From a virus, in the IMG/VR virus record IMGVR_UViG_3300009499_000148, positions 1 through 64,000 of that record: 64,000 bases of DNA; one strand, 5' to 3'. The notes beneath the pieces are model-generated. The model was not told the DNA's origin, made no database searches, and was given only the letters and a program-made list of their open reading frames with translations. The translations under genes were made by a program, and so were the position numbers. Positions 53,727 through 59,919 of the stretch are shown here, in pieces (position 1 is the first letter of the stretch; each line of letters opens with the position of its first letter).

Positions 53727-54445
53727 CACTTTAAGAACCCTCTTGCTCTGACCAAATTGACTGTCGCAAGCTGTTTTCTCTCTGCCCAATCCCTATCATC
53801 AACAGAACAACTCCTGATGCGATACAGATAACACACATCTGGGATGTATTTTCTTACCTTCGCAACCGTCAATAGTGGCAACATGAGAGATTGATCGTAT
53901 CCCCTTTGAAACCACACACTCTTGTTATCCTTGAAGTTATCATCAGATATAGAGTTCAACAGACGAGCGTCGAACGTTCTGAGATGTGATGAGCACCACG
54001 GCCACTGATATGGATTAACGTTCTGTGGCATCTCCCTTGAGATGTTTATGTCATTGATGTCCCACCGGTGTGCTGTCCATGCCACGGTATCGGGCTGTGA
54101 GTGTGCATCCTTCACCAACCTGACGGTCTCAGTGTTGCAGAGCTGGTCATCGCCGTCAATGATTGCGATTATGTTTCTGTCTGCATCATTGTTGGCGATG
54201 ATTGTACGTGATGCATGAATGATGTTATAAAGAGCATACATCCTGCTTGACCCAAGAACGACAGCAATCCTACCATCAGACGCCATGGCCTCCTTTAGAG
54301 CATCTCTCGTGTCGTCAGTCGAACAATCGTCTATGAATAACGCAGACCAATCTGCGTCAGATTGCGCCTTCAACGATTGCACCAGGTCGTGGATGTTCGG
54401 AGCAGCATTATAGCATGGAATGATGAACGTTAACATATGTTTCAT
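53726..54445 (-). CDS. Glycosyltransferase, GT2-type (GT-A fold)
   Basis: 239 aa. ATG 54445 and 54436 are both plausible. Longer readings overlap the upstream gene deeply. MLTFIIPCYNAAPNIHDLV is the classical GT2 first strand, ALFIDDCSTDDT the second, and NIIAIIDGDDQL the DxD metal site. VCYLYRIRSCSVDDRDW near the end is typical too. It would transfer a sugar from a nucleotide donor. It follows the eight-gene paralogue array and precedes three more sugar or mobile genes. No membrane segment, so cytoplasmic. Confidence 0.85.
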   Translation of the reverse strand: MKHMLTFIIPCYNAAPNIHDLVQSLKAQSDADWSALFIDDCSTDDTRDALKEAMASDGRIAVVLGSSRMYALYNIIHASRTIIANNDADRNIIAIIDGDDQLCNTETVRLVKDAHSQPDTVAWTAHRWDINDINISREMPQNVNPYQWPWCSSHLRTFDARLLNSISDDNFKDNKSVWFQRGYDQSLMLPLLTVAKVRKYIPDVCYLYRIRSCSVDDRDWAERKQLATVNLVRARGFLK

Positions 54446-54449
54446 GATA

Positions 54450-54722
54450 TCATACATCATCTGATGTGAATTGAACAGGGTGTGCCGTGTCATCATTCGG
54501 TCCATAAAACACCCACGAAGTTCTCCACGCACGGGGGTCAGAAAACTCAACAATGTTACCGTCGGCTATTAAAAATACAAACCGTCTTACGTGCTTTTGA
54601 AGCACTCCTGCGTTGGTGTTGACATCGACCAATAACAGAATAGACAATTCATAATTGCTACGTGAATCCATGAATCCCGTGTAGACGAACAACGTTCCAA
54701 CTTCAAACACTGATGTGCTCAT
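54450..54722 (-). CDS. Tandem-array paralogue 8 (PGTLF family)
   Basis: 90 aa. ATG 54722 is supported by GAAGAG nine bases upstream and an ATGA overlap with the previous gene. It opens VFEVGTLFVYTG, then has a hydrophobic strand (YELSILLLVDV), a second strand with RRFVFLIADGNIVEF and the DPRAWRTSWVFYG segment. The order GTLF, LLLV, FxFL, W..W is shared with the other seven genes of the array. No family recognised. Predicted a small beta barrel with no signal peptide. Confidence 0.65.
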   Translation of the reverse strand: MSTSVFEVGTLFVYTGFMDSRSNYELSILLLVDVNTNAGVLQKHVRRFVFLIADGNIVEFSDPRAWRTSWVFYGPNDDTAHPVQFTSDDV

Positions 54723-55021
54723 TCTTTGCATCTCTTCATCACATAAGACTTATAATCGTATAACGTCATCTCATCATGCCCAGGCTCATGAACAGTCCAG
54801 TTGATGATGTTGTACAGCCACGCAACCGGTTCTGGCAAATCATCATGATAATCTGGTTCTCCACCGCCATTTGACCAATCAATGACATCTAAAAACCGAT
54901 GATGACCATCTATTTCACCTACATAGAGACGATACATTGTTCTCATGCCAAGCCAACGTTCTGCTGACATGCTATCATCAACAATCATAATGAACAGCGT
55001 TCCTGGCACATACTCATTCAT
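54719..55021 (-). CDS. Tandem-array paralogue 7 (PGTLF family)
   Basis: 100 aa. MNEYVPGTLFIMIVDD is the family opening. MYRLYVGEIDGHHRFLDVI and later AWLYNIINWTVHE correspond to the strand and Trp segments of the family, but there is a longer acidic insertion (EPDYHDDLPEP) between them. It overlaps both neighbours by four bases. This is one of the more diverged copies. No function known. Confidence 0.62.
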   Translation of the reverse strand: MNEYVPGTLFIMIVDDSMSAERWLGMRTMYRLYVGEIDGHHRFLDVIDWSNGGGEPDYHDDLPEPVAWLYNIINWTVHEPGHDEMTLYDYKSYVMKRCKE

Positions 55022-55278
55022 ACATCACTGTTTATGACAAAAAGACTGGTACATTCACCGTTTAACGGACTGACAAGCCTCCAGTTCTTCGCGTTCCAAC
55101 TACGTGGGTTGTCAAGCTCAAAAACATCACCAAAAGAAGACAGAAAAAACATAGCGTTATCATTAACACTGACGAGAATAAATCTCTGCTTACACTTAGC
55201 AGTACATGAGCAGTAAAATAATGTTCCTGGAATGAATTGCTCTGCATCATCTAGAAATAAGTTTTTAAAGTTTTTCAT
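55018..55278 (-). CDS. Tandem-array paralogue 6 (PGTLF family)
   Basis: 86 aa from ATG 55278 (a TTG at 55287 is not preferred). FIPGTLFYCSCTAKCKQRF has a Cys cluster in the first loop that no other copy has. It is followed by ILVSVNDNAMFFLSSFGDVFEL and then NPRSWNAKNWRLVSP. The layout matches copies 54450 and 56388 closely, including the DNPRSW/DPRAW block. It overlaps the next start by four bases and the previous gene end by 14. Confidence 0.65.
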   Translation of the reverse strand: MKNFKNLFLDDAEQFIPGTLFYCSCTAKCKQRFILVSVNDNAMFFLSSFGDVFELDNPRSWNAKNWRLVSPLNGECTSLFVINSDV

Positions 55279-55543
55279 TTGACTCAACTGGACCCAAGAA
55301 TGTCGCTACTCCATCTGGAGAGACGATAAGCCACCCATTTGACCACATACCCACCCACATGTGTGGATTTACGACTGTTTCAAACATGACTGCACCGTTG
55401 TCATGTTTGCTATGTGAATGACTTAAAAAACGATACCACATTAAATTATCAGATTTAATTTCAAGGCTAACGAATAGACGAACCTCAACCTCCCATAAAT
55501 TCTGCTTTATTAACAGACAACCGGGATAGATGTTATTGCTCAT
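55265..55543 (-). CDS. Tandem-array paralogue 5 (PGTLF family)
   Basis: 92 aa. NIYPGCLLIKQNLWE is a variant opening (GCLL for GTLF). VRLFVSLEIKSDNLMWYRFL and then VVNPHMWVGMWSNGWLIVS give the strand and multi-Trp segments. A His-rich loop (SHSHSKHDNG) lies in the middle. It ends 13 bases inside the next gene. Among the array it is closest to the copy at 55553-55822 by the HPxxW/NPHMW pattern. Unknown function. Confidence 0.62.
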   Translation of the reverse strand: MSNNIYPGCLLIKQNLWEVEVRLFVSLEIKSDNLMWYRFLSHSHSKHDNGAVMFETVVNPHMWVGMWSNGWLIVSPDGVATFLGPVESNEKL

Positions 55544-55552
55544 ACCATCGCT

Positions 55553-55822
55553 CTATTTCGAAAACACCACAAGTTCATCTGAACATGATGAAAGCACATA
55601 CCATATGCCGGGCCACCAGCGAGGATGAATGTAATCATGCAGGTCGCATGTCGTGGCACCTGAGTCATAAACGAACGTTCTTAAAAAGAGATAACGTCCA
55701 TCAGACAGACTCGAAACAAAGAGAGCAGTGATATGCGATGCATATTGATGCGTCATATCGTCCATTTTTCTAATCAACAGCATACCTGGAGTAAGCGTCT
55801 GTATCATAGCATCAGTGACCAT
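55553..55822 (-). CDS. Tandem-array paralogue 4 (PGTLF family)
   Basis: 89 aa. The start has GGAG six bases upstream and overlaps the previous stop by 11 bases. LTPGMLLIRKMDD is the family opening, then HITALFVSSLSDGRYLFLR and HPRWWPGIWYVLSS. The C-terminus is short. Nine bases separate it from the next gene. No recognised domain. Confidence 0.62.
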   Translation of the reverse strand: MVTDAMIQTLTPGMLLIRKMDDMTHQYASHITALFVSSLSDGRYLFLRTFVYDSGATTCDLHDYIHPRWWPGIWYVLSSCSDELVVFSK

Positions 55823-56138
55823 CTACGTCTCCCAATATCAGTTCATTGGTTGAACCGAGAAAAACGACCTTCGTTTCAGGTGCAAACACAGGATTCCATA
55901 ACGACACAACCTCGATTGATTCAACGTCGTGTGCACCGCTGGGTCTAACGCAGACATCCACCTCTAAGAACACGTACACATCACCAAATGGATGCTCATT
56001 GTCACGAATGCGATTCACCAACAATCGATACACTGTGCCTTGTCTCACATTCCGTTTGTTCCAAATCAGCAACGTTCCCAGAGGGATATTCACGTTTGAC
56101 AGAAACACATGTTCTCTCTTAAAAGCGGACATAATCAT
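55812..56138 (-). CDS. Tandem-array paralogue 3 (PGTLF family)
   Basis: 108 aa, or 106 aa if ATG 56132 is used; AGG upstream fits both. The opening is IPLGTLLIWNKRN after an N-terminal extension (SAFKREHVFLSNV). VYRLLVNRIRDN and DVYVFLEVDVCVRP are the core strands, and VSLWNPVFAPETKVVFLG replaces the W..W segment. This is the longest copy, with an acidic end (LILGDVDGH). It overlaps both neighbours. Confidence 0.62.
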   Translation of the reverse strand: MIMSAFKREHVFLSNVNIPLGTLLIWNKRNVRQGTVYRLLVNRIRDNEHPFGDVYVFLEVDVCVRPSGAHDVESIEVVSLWNPVFAPETKVVFLGSTNELILGDVDGH

Positions 56139-56379
56139 TCAACCTAACAGGGTATGACTCCCCAACATTGATGAATGAAACATTTTTTTTGGATATCCAA
56201 AGATGAGGAGCATCGTAGCATGCTAAATAAGAAACGCCGTTAAACGTCTCTAAAAACTCATACTTGTTTTCAACAAACAAATCACCCATGACAACTCGTC
56301 GAATCAACAACAGAATCATGTTTGGTATGTCTTCAGATTGAGGTTCTACAAAAAACAGCGTCCCTGGCAACCACTCCAT
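56119..56379 (-). CDS. Tandem-array paralogue 2 (PGTLF family)
   Basis: 86 aa. MEWLPGTLFFVEPQSED opens with the perfect family motif only four residues from the start. NMILLLIRRVVMGDLFV and YEFLETFNGVSYLAC give the strands, then APHLWISKKNVSFI. It overlaps the next gene by 20 bases. No ribosome site is obvious, so it may depend on read-through from the gene before it, which ends nine bases upstream. Confidence 0.63.
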   Translation of the reverse strand: MEWLPGTLFFVEPQSEDIPNMILLLIRRVVMGDLFVENKYEFLETFNGVSYLACYDAPHLWISKKNVSFINVGESYPVRLNDYVRF

Positions 56380-56387
56380 ACTGATGA

Positions 56388-56678
56388 TTATAGCACGACT
56401 TTAACATCCATTACAACGCTGTAGTATGCATCGTTGTACTCAGTCAAAGGCCTCTCTACATCATCCGGCTGTATGTAGCACCATGAACGTGAGTGCCAGT
56501 CTATCGGTGACGACTCAAATAGCTCACCATCGCCATCGAGAAACACGTATGACGAAGAGCTGCCAGGTGATTGTCGTATCAGAAGCAACGCTGCATGGCG
56601 GCGAGCCAACACAGAACGGAAATCTTTCCTAAAGAACAGCGTCCCTGGCTTAAAAAACTCATTCACAGACGTCTGCAT
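56388..56678 (-). CDS. Tandem-array paralogue 1 (PGTLF family)
   Basis: 96 aa from ATG 56678 (a TTG at 56681 precedes it). FFKPGTLFFRKDFRS opens the family domain. HAALLLIRQSPGSSSSYVFL, then DGDGELFESSP and DWHSRSWCYIQPDD, is the most complete version of the family pattern and a good reference for the rest. Its start lies inside the end of the radical SAM gene (20-base overlap), so it should be translated with it. Predicted soluble, no signal peptide. Confidence 0.66.
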   Translation of the reverse strand: MQTSVNEFFKPGTLFFRKDFRSVLARRHAALLLIRQSPGSSSSYVFLDGDGELFESSPIDWHSRSWCYIQPDDVERPLTEYNDAYYSVVMDVKVVL

Positions 56679-57891
56679 CAATTGAGAAGATGTTATCAGA
56701 AAGCAACCTAATCGCTCCTGTCGGTGATGACATCAGCTCTTCTGTCTGAAATGGTTTGAGCGTCTCTCTAACGGCGGCGTCCCTACGGGCCTTATACGCC
56801 TCGTGGTCAAGCGAACGAAGCGCGGCGTTCCCTGGGTCCTTGCACACTCGACATATCGGCGGCACAGACAGCGGGTTGGGAAGCCTCATTGAGTTGAACA
56901 CAGGATGATGCCACGCCCAAAACAGGTCATCATTTGTCATCTTGTCAATGTCTGCTATCATCGGGCTTATCCTGTTGCAGACAGCTAGCTCAGACTGTCC
57001 CTTTCGAAACGGGTCTGACTTGAACAGAAAGCTGCTGAACGGCTCATGGCATCCACCAGCATACGGCTTCTCATCAGTTGGGAATGCAGTCTTTCCACTC
57101 ACAACATCAAGCGCTGGGATGATTGACTGCTGCTGGTGCTTCTGCTCAACGATGAACTTCGGCTCTTTCGGGTCAAGCTGTAATCCAACACGAGCTGCCT
57201 CATCATAGACTGCTCTTAGAGTGTCATTCGTTAGCTTGACATCATCGTACAATGAGACATCTTCATCAAAGTCATTTGGAGACTTATAATAAAGATAGAC
57301 GGTCATCATATCAACACCAAGAGACTTCGCCATCCTCACTGCCGCGACTGCATCTACCTGATTCAAACGTCCAATCCCAAAGTTGATGTTCGTCCTCGTC
57401 GGCACACCCTTTCTTGCGGAGCAAAAATACCTGATGTTCTCAATCACACGCTCGAACCTGTTTTTATTGCCCGGGCCCATCACCCTAGCATAGACCTCAG
57501 GTGTCGCTGCATGCAATGAGAACGTCAATGAGACGGGTGCATGCGCAATGAGAAAATCAGACCTCTCTTTCGTTAGAAGAAGACCGTTCGTCGATAGGTC
57601 TATCACGATGTTCTTGTTGATGTCCCTTATCGTCCTGATGATGTCGTCGAACGTTGGCGCATATAGGGGCTCACCCAACCCAGTCCGACCACCGATATTC
57701 ACGACACGTGCAGAGCGCAACATCGACGTGAACGCTAGAACGTTCTCTACAGTCATGATGTTGCGTTGGTAGCTCTTTCCTATCTTATGAAGCTTCTCAT
57801 CGACGCCGTTGATTTCACAGAAACCACACCTATAATTGCATTGTGCGATTATGGGAAGAGAAATGAAGTCAGGTCTCATCTGTGTGTTCAT
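56659..57891 (-). CDS. Radical SAM protein with possible C-terminal iron-sulfur region
   Basis: 410 aa from ATG 57891; a GTG at 57897 overlaps the previous stop and is the alternative. IIAQCNYRCGFCEINGVDE holds CxxxCxxC for the [4Fe-4S]-SAM cluster at residues 18-25. GGRTGLGEPLYAP, VIDLSTNGLLLT and LTFSLHAATPEVYARVMGP follow as in elongator/SPASM-type enzymes. Near the C-terminus a GGCHEP, an AVCNR and a CRVCKDPGN provide extra Cys that could bind a second cluster. The reaction is unknown. It heads the run of eight small paralogues, and a functional link is possible but unproved. Confidence 0.82.
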   Translation of the reverse strand: MNTQMRPDFISLPIIAQCNYRCGFCEINGVDEKLHKIGKSYQRNIMTVENVLAFTSMLRSARVVNIGGRTGLGEPLYAPTFDDIIRTIRDINKNIVIDLSTNGLLLTKERSDFLIAHAPVSLTFSLHAATPEVYARVMGPGNKNRFERVIENIRYFCSARKGVPTRTNINFGIGRLNQVDAVAAVRMAKSLGVDMMTVYLYYKSPNDFDEDVSLYDDVKLTNDTLRAVYDEAARVGLQLDPKEPKFIVEQKHQQQSIIPALDVVSGKTAFPTDEKPYAGGCHEPFSSFLFKSDPFRKGQSELAVCNRISPMIADIDKMTNDDLFWAWHHPVFNSMRLPNPLSVPPICRVCKDPGNAALRSLDHEAYKARRDAAVRETLKPFQTEELMSSPTGAIRLLSDNIFSIDADVCE

Positions 57892-57893
57892 AG

Positions 57894-58283
57894 TCACCGA
57901 CTTAGCTTAAATCGCTTCTTTAAAGCATCTCTAAGCATATTAATTTTATTTAAACGAGCTTCATGTTCTGGTGCTAGTTGATAATTACAGTGCTCACGAT
58001 GCATACCTTCAAAATCTTTAAGACTAAGTCCAACAGCTTCTTTACGAAGGGTTTCAAGATCTTTATCGTTGTGTGTATCTAAGCCTCTAATCTTAGATTG
58101 CTGGTTAGCAAAATTTTGATTAACAATATTATGATTTATACCACGTGGAGGTTTAAAGTTATCAATCCACTCTTCAAAAAACGCACAAATTTGAACAAGC
58201 GCTTGTCTTTTAGCTTCTTTTTTACCAACGTTAAATATGAAGCTAAAAATATCAAAAATATTAAAATGAAAAATGCTAAACAT
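57894..58283 (-). CDS. AT-rich hypothetical protein, 129 aa
   Basis: AGGA stands four bases before ATG 58283. The N-terminus is aromatic and hydrophobic (FSIFHFNIFDIFSFIF), possibly a membrane-associating helix. The rest is helical and charged (KKEAKRQALVQICAFFEEWI, EARLNKINMLRDALKKRFK). Base composition is clearly more AT-rich than the adjacent methyltransferase and radical SAM genes, and it contains a GATC (58058), so it looks foreign like the endonucleases. No nuclease motif was found. Function unknown. Confidence 0.6.
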   Translation of the reverse strand: MFSIFHFNIFDIFSFIFNVGKKEAKRQALVQICAFFEEWIDNFKPPRGINHNIVNQNFANQQSKIRGLDTHNDKDLETLRKEAVGLSLKDFEGMHREHCNYQLAPEHEARLNKINMLRDALKKRFKLSR

Positions 58284-58320
58284 ATGTTCCTAAATTTCAA
58301 AAAATTCTAACTTCAATATA

Positions 58321-59055
58321 TCACCAATCATTCAAGAATGCACTTGCATCGAACTTAGGATGCTTCACAAGCACCTGTCCGTAGTCAATCTGCTCATCAG
58401 GGATGCGTCTATCGTCAAAGAAAATCCTGCGGTCAGAGCGAATGAGTTCTTTGTCTTCGTCAAGCCCGTCGATGAACCTAGCAACCTGCATGTCTGGGCT
58501 CTTTGATGATGGGTCGTAGTCGTCGAAAAGTACAAACTTATTATACCTATCCTTGAGACATTCCCAGTCGTACTTTACACCCTCGAATGTGTGAAGCCCA
58601 TCGATGTAAATCAAATCGACGTTCTCCTTGATGTTCAGGACTGCATCATTGACTGTTCCCTTTATGAGATTGAGCTTCGAAAGCCACTCCCTTGGAAACG
58701 CCTGACCCAGGAGCTTGAGGTGGTTCTCATCGAAGTTCGGGTCGACGCTATACACCCTGCCGTCGTCAAAGCCCATGTCTGTCATTGCCTTTGCAGCGCA
58801 GAGGGATGCATAGCCACGACCGAACCCTATCTCCAACATCGTTCGAATCTCATAGCGCTTGATAAGGGCATAGATGAGGAGACCACGCTCAAAATTCGGT
58901 CTAAAAAAAGCTCCTGCAGAGCGATAAAGCGGGTCTGATGGATGACGAGACTTTTTAGCAGTCAGCTCACCAATCTGGTCAAAGTCTCCAAGTGAAAGTG
59001 AAGAAACTGGATAATGTAGCTCTTCTAGCTTCTGTCTAATGTCTGTGTGTTTCAT
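58321..59055 (-). CDS. SAM-dependent methyltransferase (CmcI/macrocin-type)
   Basis: 244 aa. IRTMLEIGFGRGYASLCAAK is motif I, GRVYSVDPNFDENHLKL motif II, and NVDLIYIDGLHTFEGVKYDW the metal/acid motif of the Methyltransf_24 group. FVLFDDYDPSSKSPDM follows as expected for O-methyltransferases acting on sugars or small molecules. It overlaps the upstream endonuclease end by four bases (59052-59055). Likely modifies the glycan made in this region. Confidence 0.82.
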   Translation of the reverse strand: MKHTDIRQKLEELHYPVSSLSLGDFDQIGELTAKKSRHPSDPLYRSAGAFFRPNFERGLLIYALIKRYEIRTMLEIGFGRGYASLCAAKAMTDMGFDDGRVYSVDPNFDENHLKLLGQAFPREWLSKLNLIKGTVNDAVLNIKENVDLIYIDGLHTFEGVKYDWECLKDRYNKFVLFDDYDPSSKSPDMQVARFIDGLDEDKELIRSDRRIFFDDRRIPDEQIDYGQVLVKHPKFDASAFLNDW

Positions 59056-59873
59056 GGTAGGAATTCCTTTAATTTAGAAAAATCACCGCGCTTAACTTCT
59101 TTATCTGTTATTCTAACCAGCTTTAAATTATTGGTTTTAAACCAAGCATTTTGTTCACTGTCAGTGTGGCGTCTGCTATAGATGTTAATGTCTCGTTTTG
59201 TTTTTAACAAAGCTAATTCTTCGACTGTTCTGTCAAGGCCATGCCAATATACACCATCAAGCTGGATATACGCATCAACACTCTTGACATAAAAGTCAAT
59301 AGGCCATCTATGAATGAATTTCTGATAAATGACATTGTCAATGCCAAATGTTGATTGTAGAAATGTCTCAAGCTTGGCTTCAGGTTTTGTTTTTTTTCCA
59401 TATGTCCCATTTCGCTTCATCGTTTCATGACGTCTTTGATGAGCTTCTGGTGTCCAAGCTTCTTTAATTGACTTACTTTTTTTCTCTTTAATTTCTGGTC
59501 TATTTTGTGCTTCTTTTTGAATTTCACTTGCTTTTGCTTTATACTCAGGAGTACTATGTGAACGTTTAATAGACACACTTCGTTTTTGCACAACATCATG
59601 ACGGTTTTGAGCTATTTTTTGAGCTTTAGAACGTTTTTCTTTGACATCTGGTTTCGATAATGATTTTGTAATAGCAGCTATTGTTCGCTCCCTAATCTCT
59701 TGATTTTGCCAATTTTCTTTCGTCTTACTGACATTCATCGAATGAACTTTTCCGCCAGGTTTGTTTGCATTTTTTCGACAATCATCATTACAAAATGTAT
59801 ATTTCTGTTTAAGAAAATCAAGATTATGTGGTCTTATAAATGATAACGAGCATTGATCGCAAATAAAACGCAT
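59052..59873 (-). CDS. Vsr/EDxHD-type homing endonuclease with basic repeats
   Basis: 273 aa from ATG 59873, chosen because MRFICDQCSLSFIRPHNLDF lines up with the start of the paralogue at 44819; an ATG at 59936 would add 21 residues and overlap the upstream gene. A second Cys pair (FCNDDCRKN) completes the finger. Basic units follow (KPDVKEKRSKAQKIAQNR, RPEIKEKKSKSIKEAW), then GIDNVIYQKFIHRWPIDFYV, AYIQLDGVYWHGLDR and LKLVRITDKEV. It carries one GATC (59855). It is clearly homologous to the gene at 44819-45697, with the catalytic DGDYWHG there reading DGVYWHG here. Confidence 0.8.
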   Translation of the reverse strand: MRFICDQCSLSFIRPHNLDFLKQKYTFCNDDCRKNANKPGGKVHSMNVSKTKENWQNQEIRERTIAAITKSLSKPDVKEKRSKAQKIAQNRHDVVQKRSVSIKRSHSTPEYKAKASEIQKEAQNRPEIKEKKSKSIKEAWTPEAHQRRHETMKRNGTYGKKTKPEAKLETFLQSTFGIDNVIYQKFIHRWPIDFYVKSVDAYIQLDGVYWHGLDRTVEELALLKTKRDINIYSRRHTDSEQNAWFKTNNLKLVRITDKEVKRGDFSKLKEFLP

Positions 59874-59919
59874 AACAGTTTTCTTTTTATTCTTTCTCGG
59901 ATGTGAATACTCAATCGTC

